Positions 17,260 to 27,841 are shown, numbered from the stretch's first letter. The stretch: DNA of 57,254 bases from Caldibacillus debilis DSM 16016 (GCF_000383875.1 NZ_KB912887.1:323-57576), one strand, 5' to 3'. Notes: generated from the letters alone by a model not told the origin. A program made the numbers and translations.

Positions 17260-18615
17260 ATGGCGGAGTTCCGTTATTTGACCGTATCCGCATTGACGAA
17301 ATACATAAAGAGGAAATTCGATTACGACCCCCACCTGCAAAACCTCTATGTCAAGGGCGAGATTTCCAACATGAAAAAACATACGAGCGGCCATATTTAT
17401 TTTACCTTGAAGGACGCCGGCGCCCGGATTCTGGCCGTCATGTTTTCTGCATACGCCCAAAAGGCCGGGTTTCAGCCGGAAGACGGCATGCACGTCTTGG
17501 TGCGGGGGGATGTATCCGTTTACGAACCGTCCGGCAATTACCAGATCTATGTGAAGGAAATCCAGCCGGACGGCATCGGCAGCCTGTATTTGGCCTATAA
17601 ACAACTGGAGGAAAAACTGGCGAAGGAAGGGCTGTTCAGGCGGGAGCATAAAAAACCGATTCCCCGCTACCCCCAAACCGTCGGGGTCGTCACTTCGCCG
17701 ACGGGCGCCGCGGTCCGGGACATCATCACCACGATCCGCCGGCGCTACCCGATCGCCCGGATCATCGTCTATCCGACCCTCGTTCAGGGAAAACAGGCCG
17801 CTCCTTCGATCGTCCGGGCGATTGAAACGGCGAATGCCCGCGGGGAAGCGGATGTGCTGATCGTCGGGCGGGGAGGCGGTTCCATCGAAGAACTGTGGGC
17901 GTTCAATGAAGAGGCGGTAGCCCGGGCCATTTTCCGCTCGAAAATCCCGGTCATTTCCGCCGTCGGCCATGAAACCGACGTCACGATCGCCGATCACGTC
18001 GCCGACTTGAGGGCGCCGACCCCCACCGGCGCCGCCGAACTGGCCGTCCCCCACATCGACGAGCTGCTGGAGAAGATCTTCCAATTAAAAATCCGTTTGA
18101 CGCGCTCGGCAAAGGAAAGGACGGAAAGGGCGAGGGTCCGGCTTTCCCGCCTGGAAAACTCCTACGCCTTCCGCTTTCCGCAAAAACTTTACGAGCAGAA
18201 AATGGAACAGCTGGACAAAACATTCGACCGTTTGCAAAAATTATTGGTAAAATCATTGAAAGAAAAAGGGGAACGCCGCGAGGCCCTCTGCCGGCGTTTG
18301 TGGAAATTTAAACCGGCGGCCGTCCTGCGGGAAAAGGCGGAGGAGGTGAAGGTGCGGGAAAAACGGCTGAACCGCCTGGCCGCCGACATCCGCAAGCGGA
18401 AGGAGCGGGAATTTCTCAACCTGCTGAATACGCTGGAAGCGGTGAGCCCCTTAAGGACGATGGAGCGGGGCTACAGCATCGTCTATCACGAAAAGGGAAA
18501 TCTCGTCAAGAGCGTCCGGGATGCCAAAATCGGGGATCAAGTCTACATTTACGTCAAAGACGGGAATCTCCATTGCGAAGTGAAGGAACGGGAGGAGTCG
18601 GGAAACCGTGGATAA
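17260..18615 (+). CDS. xseA: Exodeoxyribonuclease VII large subunit
   Basis: A 451-residue catalytic subunit. An N-terminal OB fold (YVKGEISNMKKHTSGHIYF) precedes the nuclease domain with VVTSPTGAAVRDI, GRGGGSIEELWAFN and SAVGHETDVTIADHVAD, then coiled-coil helices that hold XseB. ATG at 17260 has the SD AAAGGTGAT. The 256 bp before it, after folD, contain no gene and only GC-rich hairpins. Confidence 0.95.
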   Translation: MAEFRYLTVSALTKYIKRKFDYDPHLQNLYVKGEISNMKKHTSGHIYFTLKDAGARILAVMFSAYAQKAGFQPEDGMHVLVRGDVSVYEPSGNYQIYVKEIQPDGIGSLYLAYKQLEEKLAKEGLFRREHKKPIPRYPQTVGVVTSPTGAAVRDIITTIRRRYPIARIIVYPTLVQGKQAAPSIVRAIETANARGEADVLIVGRGGGSIEELWAFNEEAVARAIFRSKIPVISAVGHETDVTIADHVADLRAPTPTGAAELAVPHIDELLEKIFQLKIRLTRSAKERTERARVRLSRLENSYAFRFPQKLYEQKMEQLDKTFDRLQKLLVKSLKEKGERREALCRRLWKFKPAAVLREKAEEVKVREKRLNRLAADIRKRKEREFLNLLNTLEAVSPLRTMERGYSIVYHEKGNLVKSVRDAKIGDQVYIYVKDGNLHCEVKEREESGNRG

Positions 18616-18838
18616 AAAGGAAGAACTTACATTCGAACAGGCGATGGAAAAATTGGAGCGGATCGTGGAAAGCTTGGAAGAAGGGGATGTTCCCCTCGAG
18701 GAAGCGATCGCCAAATATAAGGAAGGCATGGATTTGGCCAAGATTTGCCATCAGAAGCTGAAGAACGCGGAGGAGCAGCTGACGCAAATCCTGAAGGATA
18801 ACGGTGAAGTGGATAATTTCGTCATTGAGGAGGAGTAG
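18608..18838 (+). CDS. xseB: Exodeoxyribonuclease VII small subunit
   Basis: A 76-residue all-helical protein (TFEQAMEKLERIVESLE and PLEEAIAKYKEGM are the family motifs) that binds XseA in several copies. GTG at 18608 overlaps the xseA end by 8 nt, so translation is coupled and the subunit ratio can be set by re-initiation. Confidence 0.94.
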   Translation: MDKKEELTFEQAMEKLERIVESLEEGDVPLEEAIAKYKEGMDLAKICHQKLKNAEEQLTQILKDNGEVDNFVIEEE

Positions 18839-18840
18839 GC

Positions 18841-19728
18841 TTGCCGTCGATCGAAGAGCGGATGAAAGAACAGATCGGGGAACTGCAGGGACAGCTGCAA
18901 GAGTACATCGACCGCCTGGATGCCCCGAAAACGCTGAAGGATTCCATGCTGTATTCGCTCCAGTCCGGGGGAAAGCGGATCCGCCCCCTGCTCCTTTTCG
19001 CCACGCTGGAGGCCTTTCGGAAAGATTGGCGGGCGGGGCTGCCCGTCGCCTGCGCCGTGGAAATGATCCATACCTATTCCCTCATCCATGACGATCTGCC
19101 CTGCATGGACGACGACGATTTGCGCCGGGGAAAACCGACCAACCATAAGGTTTTCGGGGAAGCGGTGGCGGTGTTGGCCGGAGATGCGCTGTTGACATAC
19201 AGTTTCCAAATCCTGTCTGATGCCCCTCCCGCCCTTCTGGACGACCGGAAGAAAATCCTGATCATTTCCGAACTGGCGAGGGCCGCTGGTCCGGAAGGGA
19301 TGGTCGCCGGCCAAACCTTGGACATGGAGGCGGAAGACAGGAGGATCTCCCTGGAGGAGTTGGAATCGATCCATCTGCACAAAACGGGAAAATTAATTTC
19401 CTTTTGCGTAAAGGCCGGGGCCATTCTGGCCGACGCCGATGAAAAGACCCAGGCCAAACTGTCTGAATTCGCCCGCCGCATCGGGCTCGCCTTCCAAATT
19501 CGCGACGACATCCTGGATATCGTCGGGAAGGCGGAGATTTTGGGAAAGAACGTGGGGAGCGACCAGTCCAAGAAAAAGAGCACCTATCCCGCCTTGCTCA
19601 GCCTGGAGGGGGCCGATAAAAAATTGGAGGAAACCATCTTCGCGGCCAAGACGATTTTAAGGGAACTGCCCTTGGAAACCTCCTCCCTGGAAAGGATTAC
19701 CGAGCAAATCTGGAAGCGGGAAAATTGA
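18841..19728 (+). CDS. ispA: Farnesyl diphosphate synthase (short-chain prenyltransferase)
   Basis: A 295-residue all-helical synthase that condenses DMAPP/GPP with IPP. The first Asp-rich motif is [17 protein letters not shown] and the second is DDILD; GGKRIRP binds IPP. TTG at 18841 is 2 nt after the xseB stop, with GGAGGAG inside the xseB end as SD. It stands next to dxs, the first enzyme of the MEP pathway that supplies its substrates. Confidence 0.95.
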   Translation: MPSIEERMKEQIGELQGQLQEYIDRLDAPKTLKDSMLYSLQSGGKRIRPLLLFATLEAFRKDWRAGLPVACAVEMIHTYSLIHDDLPCMDDDDLRRGKPTNHKVFGEAVAVLAGDALLTYSFQILSDAPPALLDDRKKILIISELARAAGPEGMVAGQTLDMEAEDRRISLEELESIHLHKTGKLISFCVKAGAILADADEKTQAKLSEFARRIGLAFQIRDDILDIVGKAEILGKNVGSDQSKKKSTYPALLSLEGADKKLEETIFAAKTILRELPLETSSLERITEQIWKREN

Positions 19729-19765
19729 ATCTGCAAAAACGGACAGGCGGAAGGTTGGATTTCAT

Positions 19766-19794
19766 TTCGTTTTCATGGTTCAAAACGTTATAAT
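19766..19794 (+). promoter_or_regulatory. Possible sigma-A promoter of dxs
   Basis: A perfect TATAAT at 19789-19794, 44 nt before the dxs start. The -35 position (TTCGTT, 17 nt upstream) is weak, so an activator or read-through from ispA may contribute. Confidence 0.45.
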
Positions 19795-19837
19795 GGAAGG
19801 AAAGGAAAATTTGAACGGGAAGCGGAGTGATCCGAAG

Positions 19838-21730
19838 ATGGATCTTTTGTCGATTAAAGACCCGGGTTTTTTAAAACGGATGACCATTCCGGAACTGGAG
19901 GAACTGAGCGAAACGATCCGCAAGTTTTTAATTGAAAAGCTGTCGGTCACCGGCGGCCATATCGGCCCCAATTTGGGCGTCGTCGAGCTGACCATCGCCC
20001 TGCACCGCTCCTTCGACAGCCCGAAGGACAAAATCATCTGGGACGTCGGGCACCAATCCTACGTCCACAAAATTTTGACGGGCCGGGCGAAGGATTTTGA
20101 CCGGTTGCGGCAATACGGGGGGATCAGCGGGTTCCCGAAGCGGAGCGAAAGCCCCCACGATGTCTGGGAAACCGGCCACAGTTCCACCAGCCTGTCGGCG
20201 GCGATGGGGATGGCCGTCGCCAGGGACTTGCGCAAGGAAAGCTATTACATCGTCCCGGTGATCGGCGACGGCGCCCTTACCGGGGGGATGGCCCTCGAGG
20301 CGTTGAACCATATCGGCCATGAAAAGAAGAACATCATCGTCATCCTGAACGACAACGAGATGTCCATCGCGCCCAACGTCGGCGCCTTGAACAACATCCT
20401 GGGCCGCCTGCGGACCGCGCAAAAATACAACTGGGCGAAGGAAGAGCTGGAAACCTTGCTGAAAAAGGTTCCCGCTGTCGGCGGCCGCCTCGCCTCCACC
20501 GCGGAAAGGCTCAAGGACAGCCTGAAATACATCTTCGTCCCGGGGATGTTTTTTGAAGAGCTCGGCTTCACCTATTTCGGGCCGGTGGACGGCCACAAAT
20601 TTGAAGACCTTTTGGAAAACATCGGCTATGCCAAAAGGACGGAAGGCCCGGTCCTGCTCCATGTCGTCACGAAAAAAGGGAAGGGCTACCGCCCCGCCGA
20701 AAACGACCGGGTGGGAAATTGGCACGGAACGGGGCCCTATAAAATCGAAACCGGCGATTTCATCAAGCCCGTCGACGCCCCGCCGGCCTGGAGCAAGCTG
20801 GTCAGCGAGACGGTGAGGAAAATGGCGCGGATGGACCCCCGGATCGTGGCGATCACGCCCGCCATGCCCGTCGGTTCCAAATTGGAAGGCTTCCAGAAGG
20901 AATTCCCCGACCGGATGTACGATGTGGGCATCGCCGAGCAGCACGCCGCGACGATGGCGGCGGGTTTGGCCGCCGCCGGCATGAAACCTTACCTGGCGAT
21001 CTATTCCACCTTTTTGCAGCGGGCCTACGACCAGGTCGTCCATGACATTTGCCGGCAAAATTTGAATGTTTTCATCGGCATTGACCGGGCGGGCCTGGTC
21101 GGCGCCGACGGGGAAACCCATCAGGGGGTTTTTGACATCGCATTCTTAAGGCATTTGCCGAACATCGTCATCATGATGCCGAAGGACGAAAACGAAGGCC
21201 AGCACATGGTGTACACGGCGCTGACTTACGACGACGGCCCGATCGCCATGCGTTTCCCCCGCGGCAACGGTCTCGGGGTTCCGCTGGACGAAGAATGGAA
21301 AAGGATCCCGATCGGCACTTGGGAAATTTTGCGGAACGGGAAGCAGGCGGCCATCCTGACCTTCGGGACGACGATCCCGATGGCCCTGGAAGCGGCGAAG
21401 ATCCTGGAAAAATACGGGATCCGCTGCATGGTGGTCAACTGCCGGTTCATAAAACCCCTCGATGAAAAAATGCTCACCGATATTTTGAACATGCATATTC
21501 CGATCTTGACCGTCGAAGAAGCGGCCCTCGCGGGCGGTTTCGGGAGCGCCGTCCTCGAATTCGCCCACGATGCGGGCTTCAGCCACGTCAACATCCGGCG
21601 GATGGGCATCCCCGACCGTTTCATCCAACACGGCAGCGTGAAGGAATTGTACCGGGAGATCGGCTTGACCCCGGAAAACATCGCCAAGCAGATGATAAGC
21701 ATGATGGAGAAAATTTCAAAAAGGGCTTAG
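19838..21730 (+). CDS. dxs: 1-deoxy-D-xylulose-5-phosphate synthase
   Basis: A 630-residue thiamine-diphosphate enzyme that makes DXP from pyruvate and glyceraldehyde 3-phosphate, the first step of the MEP isoprenoid pathway. The ThDP motif [10 protein letters not shown] begins near residue 143 and continues to [25 protein letters not shown], the transketolase-like central domain (DVGIAEQHA) and the C-terminal domain follow. The ATG at 19838 gives [22 protein letters not shown]. An in-frame ATG at 19775 lies upstream of the -10 box and is rejected. Confidence 0.96.
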   Translation: MDLLSIKDPGFLKRMTIPELEELSETIRKFLIEKLSVTGGHIGPNLGVVELTIALHRSFDSPKDKIIWDVGHQSYVHKILTGRAKDFDRLRQYGGISGFPKRSESPHDVWETGHSSTSLSAAMGMAVARDLRKESYYIVPVIGDGALTGGMALEALNHIGHEKKNIIVILNDNEMSIAPNVGALNNILGRLRTAQKYNWAKEELETLLKKVPAVGGRLASTAERLKDSLKYIFVPGMFFEELGFTYFGPVDGHKFEDLLENIGYAKRTEGPVLLHVVTKKGKGYRPAENDRVGNWHGTGPYKIETGDFIKPVDAPPAWSKLVSETVRKMARMDPRIVAITPAMPVGSKLEGFQKEFPDRMYDVGIAEQHAATMAAGLAAAGMKPYLAIYSTFLQRAYDQVVHDICRQNLNVFIGIDRAGLVGADGETHQGVFDIAFLRHLPNIVIMMPKDENEGQHMVYTALTYDDGPIAMRFPRGNGLGVPLDEEWKRIPIGTWEILRNGKQAAILTFGTTIPMALEAAKILEKYGIRCMVVNCRFIKPLDEKMLTDILNMHIPILTVEEAALAGGFGSAVLEFAHDAGFSHVNIRRMGIPDRFIQHGSVKELYREIGLTPENIAKQMISMMEKISKRA

Positions 21731-21734
21731 CAAA

Positions 21735-22559
21735 ATGAAAGAGGAGAAAATCAGGATCGATCAACTGCTCGTGGAAAAAGGCTTTTTTGAAACGAGGGAA
21801 AAGGCCAAACGGGCGATCATGGCCGGGCTGGTATACACGGAAAACCGGCGGCTGGAAAAGCCGGGCGAAAAGGTCCCCAAATCCTTGCCCGTTGCGGTGA
21901 AGGGGGATCCGATGCCCTATGTTTCCAGGGGAGGTTTTAAGCTGGAAAAGGCGTTAAAGGCATTCGGCCTTTCGGTGAAAGGGAAGATTTTCCTCGATGT
22001 GGGGGCTTCCACCGGCGGGTTTACCGATTGCGCCCTGCAAAACGGGGCAAAGATATCTTACGCGGTCGATGTCGGATACAATCAGCTGGCTTGGAAGCTC
22101 CGCACCGATCCGCGGGTCGTCGTCATGGAAAGGACGAATTTCCGCTACATGAAACCGGAGGATTTGCGCTACGGGATGGCGGAATTTGCCGCCATCGACG
22201 TCTCCTTCATTTCCCTGGAAAAAATTTTGCCGCCGCTGAAGGCCATGCTCGTGCCGGACAGCGACGTCGTCGCCCTGATCAAACCCCAATTCGAAGCGGG
22301 CAAGGAATCCGTCGGAAAGAAGGGGATCGTCCGCGATCCGGCGGTGCATGAAAAAGTCATCCGCGACATCGTCCGTTTCGCCCGTTCCGAAGGTTATGGC
22401 CCCCGGGGGCTCACCTTTTCCCCGATCACCGGCGGGGACGGGAATATCGAATTCCTTCTCCACCTGAAATGGCCGTGCCCGGATCCGGATGCGGCCGATT
22501 TGCCCGATTCGGCGATCGGAGAAGTGGTGAAACAGGCGCACCGGGAATTCCATAAATAG
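21735..22559 (+). CDS. yqxC: TlyA family rRNA 2'-O-methyltransferase (YqxC)
   Basis: A 274-residue protein with an N-terminal S4 RNA-binding domain (IRIDQLLVEKGFFETREKAK) and a Rossmann methyltransferase of the FtsJ/TlyA type: DVGASTGGFTDCAL binds SAM, and IDVSFISL and ALIKPQFEAG follow. TlyA proteins methylate rRNA riboses and some are called hemolysins; the target here is not known. It starts 4 nt after dxs. The following 285 bp (22560-22844) contain no gene, only a TATAAT at 22789-22794 that may serve ahrC. Confidence 0.92.
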   Translation: MKEEKIRIDQLLVEKGFFETREKAKRAIMAGLVYTENRRLEKPGEKVPKSLPVAVKGDPMPYVSRGGFKLEKALKAFGLSVKGKIFLDVGASTGGFTDCALQNGAKISYAVDVGYNQLAWKLRTDPRVVVMERTNFRYMKPEDLRYGMAEFAAIDVSFISLEKILPPLKAMLVPDSDVVALIKPQFEAGKESVGKKGIVRDPAVHEKVIRDIVRFARSEGYGPRGLTFSPITGGDGNIEFLLHLKWPCPDPDAADLPDSAIGEVVKQAHREFHK

Positions 22560-22844
22560 TGTCTGTCCCATGGCGAAAAAATCCGGGAATCCTTCCTTCC
22601 CGCCCGGGCTTCCGGAAAAGGAGCTCCCGGATCCGCCCCCCGTTTCAAACAAACCCTGCCGCCGTCCTTCCGGCGGATCGTCCCCCTCTTTTCTCCCGTT
22701 TCTCCGGGAATATGCCAAAACCCCCTCTGAGTTCCGATTCGCCCCGAAATTTCCACATCAAGTATCCCTTTTCGTCCGCATTCTTTTGTATAATGGGGTT
22801 AAATGGAGATTCTTCGGAAAACGGGCCCTGTACGAGGTGAAAAA

Positions 22845-23297
22845 ATGAACAAAGAAAAAAGGCATTTCAAAATTAAGGAACTGATCCAGAAATACGAAAT
22901 AAAGACCCAGGACGAGCTCGTACATTATTTATCAAAGGAAGGATTTCACGTTACCCAGGCGACCGTATCCCGGGATTTGAAAGAACTGCATCTGGTCAAG
23001 GTCCCGTCCCCCGGCGGGGGGTACAAATACAGCCTGACCCAGGAACAAAACGTTTCCGTCGTCCCGAAATTGCAGAAACTTTTAACGGATGTTCTCGTGA
23101 AGGTGGATTACGCCCAGCACCTCGTCGTTTTGAAAACGATTCCCGGAAACGCCCATCCGGTGGGGGTGCTGATCGACCAATTGGATTGGAAGGAAATCGT
23201 GGGCACCGTTTGCGGGGACGACACCTGCCTGATCATCACGCGGAACAACGGCGACGCATCGAAACTGACGAAACGTTTCCGTGAGCTGTTAACCTAG
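22845..23297 (+). CDS. ahrC: Arginine repressor AhrC/ArgR
   Basis: A 150-residue hexameric repressor of arginine synthesis and activator of arginine catabolism. The N-terminal winged helix has VTQATVSRDLKELHLVK; the C-terminal oligomerisation and arginine-binding domain has GTVCGDDTCLII. ATG at 22845 follows GAGGTG. The order tlyA-ahrC-recN is conserved in Bacilli. Confidence 0.96.
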   Translation: MNKEKRHFKIKELIQKYEIKTQDELVHYLSKEGFHVTQATVSRDLKELHLVKVPSPGGGYKYSLTQEQNVSVVPKLQKLLTDVLVKVDYAQHLVVLKTIPGNAHPVGVLIDQLDWKEIVGTVCGDDTCLIITRNNGDASKLTKRFRELLT

Positions 23298-23309
23298 GAG
23301 GGAAGCAGG

Positions 23310-25025
23310 ATGCTTTCGGAATTGTCGATAAAAAATTTCGCCATTATCGATTCCATTTCCCTTTCCTTCGACGACGGGTTTACCGTTTTGACCGGGGAAA
23401 CGGGGGCGGGAAAGTCGATCATCATCGATGCCATCCAGCTTTTGATCGGCGGCAGGGGCTCCGCCGAATATGTCCGCCACGATGCGGAAAAGGCGGAAAT
23501 CGAAGGGCTGTTTCTCCTCGATGAAAACCATGCGGCCGTGGAGAAACTGAAAGAATTCGGCATCGAGCCCGACGAAGGGACGCTTATTTTAAAACGGGAT
23601 ATTTACAGCAACGGAAAAAGCGTCTGCAGGATCAACAGCCAGCTGGTCACCCTTTCGGTGCTGCGGGAGATCGGGACAAAACTCGTCGACATCCACGGTC
23701 AGCATGAAACCCAGGAATTGATGAACGAGCGGAATCATCTCTTCTTGCTCGACGAATTCGCGGGCGATCCGGTCAAGGAGGCTTTAGCGGATTACCGGGC
23801 CCTGTACCGGCGGTATGCGGATCTGAAAAAAGAGTGGAAAAACTTGAGCGAAAACGAGCAGCAATTGGCGCAGCGGCTCGATTTATTGAAATTCCAGTGG
23901 AAGGAAATCGCCGACGCCCGGCTGGAGCCGGGAGAAGACGAAGCGCTCGAAGCGGAAAGGAAGAAATTCATCCATTTTGAGCGGCTGTATCAATCCTTAT
24001 CCGCCGCCTATGACGCCCTGTCCGGCGAAGGGAAGGCCATGGACTGGCTCGGAATCGCTTTAAGCCAACTGGAAAATGCCGCGGAGATCGATCCGTCCTG
24101 GCAAAGATATCAGGAAAATTTTTCTTCCAGCTATTATGCGCTGGAGGATATCATGCACCAGCTGCACGACCGGCTGGATGAAATGGAATACGATCCCGAG
24201 CGGATCCATTACGTGGAGAGCCGGCTCGACGAAATCCACCGGCTGAAACGGAAATACGGGAAGACCGTCGCGGAAATTTTGGATTATCACGGAAAAATCG
24301 CAAAGGAAATCGAAAAGATTGAAAATAAGGAAAGCACCCTTTCCGAACTGGAAAACAAGATCCGGGCCGCGGAAGCGGAATTGCGCGATAAGGCAAACCG
24401 GCTCACCGGACGGCGGAAGCAGGCGGCCGAAGTGTTAACCTCGGCGATCCAAAAGGAATTAAAAGCGCTGTACATGGATAAAACTGTATTTAAGACCGTC
24501 TTTCACGAAGCGGGAGACCATTTGACGGAAAACGGGGCGGACCGGGTGGAGTTTTTCATCAGCACGAATCCCGGGGAACCGCCAAAGCCGCTCGCCAAAA
24601 TCGCCTCCGGCGGCGAATTGTCCCGGATCATGCTCGCCTTGAAAACGATCTTCTCCAAACACCAGGGAAGGACGTCGATCATCTTCGATGAAGTGGACAC
24701 TGGCGTCAGCGGCAGGGTGGCCCAGGCGATCGGCGAAAAAATTTACCAGATTTCCGTCTCTTCCCAGGTGCTGTCCATCACCCATTTGCCCCAGGTGGCC
24801 GCCTTGGCCGATCAACATTATCATATTTCAAAAACCGTCGTTCAAAACCGGACGATCACCTCGGTGAAAAAACTGGACGAAAAGGAACGGGTTGAAGAAA
24901 TCGCCCGCATGCTGTCGGGCGCCAAAATGACCTCGGCGACGGAACAGCACGCCAAGGAAATGATTGATTTGGCGAAAAAAGTAAAAACAAAGGCCGCAAA
25001 GGCCCTGCCGGCTGCAGGAAAATAA
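23310..25025 (+). CDS. recN: DNA repair protein RecN
   Basis: A 571-residue SMC-like ATPase that gathers DNA ends in double-strand break repair. Walker A GETGAGKS is at residues 29-36, followed by long coiled-coil arms (about 150-360), then the ABC signature ASGGELSRIMLAL and Walker B IIFDEVDTGVSG. The IHGQHETQEL Q-loop motif is also present. It starts 12 nt after ahrC with SD AGGAGG. Confidence 0.96.
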   Translation: MLSELSIKNFAIIDSISLSFDDGFTVLTGETGAGKSIIIDAIQLLIGGRGSAEYVRHDAEKAEIEGLFLLDENHAAVEKLKEFGIEPDEGTLILKRDIYSNGKSVCRINSQLVTLSVLREIGTKLVDIHGQHETQELMNERNHLFLLDEFAGDPVKEALADYRALYRRYADLKKEWKNLSENEQQLAQRLDLLKFQWKEIADARLEPGEDEALEAERKKFIHFERLYQSLSAAYDALSGEGKAMDWLGIALSQLENAAEIDPSWQRYQENFSSSYYALEDIMHQLHDRLDEMEYDPERIHYVESRLDEIHRLKRKYGKTVAEILDYHGKIAKEIEKIENKESTLSELENKIRAAEAELRDKANRLTGRRKQAAEVLTSAIQKELKALYMDKTVFKTVFHEAGDHLTENGADRVEFFISTNPGEPPKPLAKIASGGELSRIMLALKTIFSKHQGRTSIIFDEVDTGVSGRVAQAIGEKIYQISVSSQVLSITHLPQVAALADQHYHISKTVVQNRTITSVKKLDEKERVEEIARMLSGAKMTSATEQHAKEMIDLAKKVKTKAAKALPAAGK

Positions 25026-25050
25026 GGCATAGGGCGATTTGGCAAACCTT

Positions 25051-25077
25051 TTCCCCCATGGGGAAGAATTCCTTTTT
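25051..25077 (+). terminator. Weak terminator after recN
   Basis: TTCCCC/GGGGAA (25051-25056 with 25060-25065), a 3-nt loop, then GAATTCC and five T residues. The T run is 7 nt from the stem, so efficiency is uncertain. Confidence 0.4.
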
Positions 25078-25182
25078 GCGCATGATTTTTTGCCTCCGCC
25101 CTCCTTATAATTATTCCCGCCGTCAGGCAAGCTATGTAGTGTAGTCGTATTGGGTGGAATAGAAGCGGGGAGAGTGAATCAT

Positions 25183-26469
25183 TTGAAAACGGATGCCATT
25201 CGAAAAACAGTCGGCTTTCTTCTCCTTGTTTCTTTCGTTTTCTTCGGCTTTTTTACACCGGCGGGAAAAATCTTGCAGACACCTTTTCAGCTGACATTGT
25301 TTGAAGGCCAGGAACAGGCGGTTTCTTCCGCCGCGGGGATCCGGGCGGACAGCGGCTCCGACCGGATCGGAATCGCCTATAAAGAGGAAGGCCTCGCCAT
25401 CACCGGCAAACGGACCGGGAACGGGGAAGTGACCGTCCATTACGGTTCGATTCCCTTAAAAAAGGTTGACGTCCAAGTATTGGAAAACATCCGGGTCGTC
25501 CCCGGCGGCCAGTCCATCGGCGTCAAGATTCACTCCAAAGGGGTGCTCGTCGTCGGCCACCATCTCGTCGAAACGGATGAGGGAACGTTTTCTCCCGGGG
25601 AAAAGGCTGGAATCCGGGCCGGGGACCTGATCGTCAAGATGAACGGAAAAACGGTGGAAGAATTGGCGGACATTTCCCCTTATGTCCAAGAATCGGGAAG
25701 GAAAGGAACTCCCCTGTCGGTCCTCGTCCAGCGCCATGACGGGAAAACCTTCGAAGCGAAAATCACCCCGGCAAAGGCCAAGGGGGATGAAAAATACAAG
25801 CTAGGCCTTTACATTCGCGATTCGGCGGCCGGCATCGGCACGATGACCTTCTACGATCCGAAGACGAAAAAATACGGGGCCCTCGGCCACGTCATTTCCG
25901 ACATGGACACCAGGCTTCCGATCGCCGTGAAAGACGGCTATATTGTCCCCTCGACCGTCACCTCCATCCAAAAGGGAACGAACGGCTCCCCCGGAGAAAA
26001 AATGGCAAGAATTTTAGCGGACAAGGAACGGATCGGCAACATCTTCGCCAACAGCCAGTTCGGCATATTCGGGACGCTGGATAAGCCGGTGGAAAACGGG
26101 ATGCTCGACCAAGCGATTCCCATCGCCCTGTCCCATCAGGTGAAAAAAGGCCCGGCGGAGATATTGACGGTTGTGGAAAACAATAAAGTGGAACGGTTCC
26201 AGGTAAAAATCATCAGCACCGTTCCGCAAAAATTTCCGGCGACGAAAGGACTGGTGATCAAAGTCACCGATCCCCGGCTGCTGGAAAAGACCGGCGGCAT
26301 CGTCCAGGGAATGAGCGGCAGCCCGATCATCCAAAACGGGCGGTTAATCGGTGCCGTCACCCACGTCTTTGTCAATGACCCGACCACCGGTTACGGGGTG
26401 CATATCGAATGGATGCTGAATGAGGCGGGGATTAAGATCCCGAAAAAAGAGCTCGAAAAAGCGGGCTGA
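25183..26469 (+). CDS. spoIVB: SpoIVB serine peptidase (S55)
   Basis: A 428-residue forespore-secreted protease that cleaves SpoIVFA and thereby triggers pro-sigma-K processing. It has an N-terminal membrane anchor or signal (about residues 10-30), a PDZ domain ([12 protein letters not shown] to about residue 180) and the S55 domain. I chose TTG at 25183 (10 nt after GGGGAG). With that start the catalytic His (LGHVISDMD), Asp (VTDPRLLEK) and Ser (GMSGSP) are residues 236, 363 and 378, the same numbers known for the B. subtilis enzyme. GTG at 25174 is an alternative. Confidence 0.95.
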   Translation: MKTDAIRKTVGFLLLVSFVFFGFFTPAGKILQTPFQLTLFEGQEQAVSSAAGIRADSGSDRIGIAYKEEGLAITGKRTGNGEVTVHYGSIPLKKVDVQVLENIRVVPGGQSIGVKIHSKGVLVVGHHLVETDEGTFSPGEKAGIRAGDLIVKMNGKTVEELADISPYVQESGRKGTPLSVLVQRHDGKTFEAKITPAKAKGDEKYKLGLYIRDSAAGIGTMTFYDPKTKKYGALGHVISDMDTRLPIAVKDGYIVPSTVTSIQKGTNGSPGEKMARILADKERIGNIFANSQFGIFGTLDKPVENGMLDQAIPIALSHQVKKGPAEILTVVENNKVERFQVKIISTVPQKFPATKGLVIKVTDPRLLEKTGGIVQGMSGSPIIQNGRLIGAVTHVFVNDPTTGYGVHIEWMLNEAGIKIPKKELEKAG

Positions 26470-26470
26470 G

Positions 26471-26497
26471 GCGGGGAGAAAATCCCCGCTTTTTTTC
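26471..26497 (+). terminator. Terminator of spoIVB
   Basis: GCGGGGA/TCCCCGC with loop GAAAA, then seven T residues, directly after the stop codon. Confidence 0.92.
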
Positions 26498-26502
26498 TGA
26501 AA

Positions 26503-26592
26503 TTGTCGAAAAAGAAAGAATAAATAGGAATATATATATATTTTTACATATTTTAAAAAATCAAAAGGATTTTTCGTTGCGATATGGAAATT
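26503..26592 (+). promoter_or_regulatory. spo0A control region: Spo0A box and sigma-H promoter
   Basis: TTGTCGAA at 26503-26510 is a perfect 0A box (TGTCGAA) on the minus-strand reading. AAAGGATTT at 26564-26572, 11 nt, then ATGGAAATT at 26584-26592 match the sigma-H consensus (RNAGGAWWW, RNNGAATWW) except for one base. This fits the known B. subtilis arrangement, in which phosphorylated Spo0A acts on its own sigma-H promoter. The stretch is clearly AT-richer than its surroundings. Confidence 0.8.
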
Positions 26593-26653
26593 ATAAGTTA
26601 AAATAGGTTTAGAAAGACGATTCGAAAAGTTTAGTCAAGGAGGAATTTTTTAG

Positions 26654-27445
26654 GTGAAAAAAATCAGGGTTTGCATTGCCGACGACAACAAGGAACTGAC
26701 GAAATTGTTGGAGGAATACATAAACAGCCAGCGGGACATGGAAGTGATCGGAATTTTCCACAACGGCCAAGAATGCGTAAAGATGATCGACAGCCTCGAG
26801 GCGGACGTCCTTCTGTTGGATATTATCATGCCCCATCTGGACGGTTTGGCCGTCCTCGAACGGATCAAGAAAAACGGGTCGAAATTATGCGTGATCATGC
26901 TTACCGCCTTCGGCCAGGAGGATGTGACGAAAAAGGCGGTGGAATTGGGCGCCTCCTACTTCGTTTTGAAACCCTTTGACATGGAAAACCTGGTCAGCCA
27001 AATCCGCCAAATCCGGGGAGAAGAGAATTATTCCGTCCCGTCGTCGGTTTCTTCCTACCGAAGCGCGAATCAGGGAGAAGACCGGCAATACAAAAACTTG
27101 GACGCCACCATCACCAGCATCATTCATGAAATCGGGGTCCCGGCCCATATCAAAGGCTACATTTATTTGCGGGAAGCGATCGCCATGGTTTACAAAGATA
27201 TCGAACTGCTCGGCTCGATCACGAAGGTGCTCTATCCGGACATCGCCAAAAAATATAATACGACCGCCAGCCGGGTGGAACGGGCGATCCGCCACGCCAT
27301 CGAAGTCGCCTGGAGCCGGGGTAACATCGAATCGATTTCCTCCCTCTTCGGCTACACCGTCAGCATGACCAAGGCAAAACCGACCAATTCGGAGTTCATC
27401 GCGATGGTCGCGGATAAATTAAGACTGGAACATAAAGTGAGTTAA
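26654..27445 (+). CDS. spo0A: Sporulation master response regulator Spo0A
   Basis: A 263-residue response regulator. The receiver domain has D10-D11, phospho-acceptor D56 ([12 protein letters not shown]) and the switch Lys in FVLKPFDM; a linker at about 125-145 leads to the DNA-binding domain with the nearly invariant recognition region [17 protein letters not shown] and [23 protein letters not shown] at 26654, as in B. subtilis, with CAAGGAGG about 10 nt upstream. It receives phosphate through the phosphorelay and governs entry into sporulation. Confidence 0.98.
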   Translation: MKKIRVCIADDNKELTKLLEEYINSQRDMEVIGIFHNGQECVKMIDSLEADVLLLDIIMPHLDGLAVLERIKKNGSKLCVIMLTAFGQEDVTKKAVELGASYFVLKPFDMENLVSQIRQIRGEENYSVPSSVSSYRSANQGEDRQYKNLDATITSIIHEIGVPAHIKGYIYLREAIAMVYKDIELLGSITKVLYPDIAKKYNTTASRVERAIRHAIEVAWSRGNIESISSLFGYTVSMTKAKPTNSEFIAMVADKLRLEHKVS

Positions 27446-27765
27446 ACGTCGATATGACGCGGTTTTAAACACGTCAATTGCGGAATTCATTCCGGTGAAT
27501 GATTCGTTAGAATTCCGATGAATTTTTCGTCACCATTCCGGATTCAATCACTCGGATTATATATGCTTGCTTTAACAGCGGCAATTTATTGGTATTTCTG
27601 GCATTCCACAGCAAATCATAATTGGAAAAATTTTTAAAATCGTGAAAGACAGAGTTTGATGACGAAAATTCACTAATTGTCACTGACAATGTTTTTCGCA
27701 TCGAAGCCGCCCGGCGTGCAAAAAACTGTAAAAGGCCCGCGGCGATCCAAACACTTTAAATGACA
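27446..27765. other. AT-rich gene-poor interval after spo0A
   Basis: No gene is recognised. A weak hairpin CGTC/GACG near 27448-27460 may end spo0A. Base composition is clearly lower in G+C than in the neighbouring genes, which suggests foreign or decaying DNA. A 64-codon frame on the minus strand is listed separately. Confidence 0.4.
27507..27701 (-). CDS. Unrecognised short frame, possibly a gene fragment
   Basis: A 64-residue frame starting at ATG 27701. The middle part (LLWNARNTNKLPLLKQAY) reads like real protein rather than translated spacer, but there is no SD before the ATG and I recognise no family. It may be the tail of a decayed gene or chance. Confidence 0.2.
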   Translation of the reverse strand: MRKTLSVTISEFSSSNSVFHDFKNFSNYDLLWNARNTNKLPLLKQAYIIRVIESGMVTKNSSEF

Positions 27766-27802
27766 AAGCTCATGCATGTTCTTGCGTGAGCTTATTTTTT
27801 GT
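27766..27802 (+). terminator. Strong orphan terminator
   Basis: An 11-bp stem, AAGCTCATGCA/TGCGTGAGCTT (27766-27776 with 27783-27793, one G-T pair), loop TGTTCT, then ATTTTTTG. No gene ends just upstream, so it may close the spo0A transcript more than 300 nt downstream of its stop or end a small RNA. Confidence 0.75.
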
Positions 27803-27841
27803 TAAAAAGGCCCCCGAGTGTTATACCAATCGATGATACAG

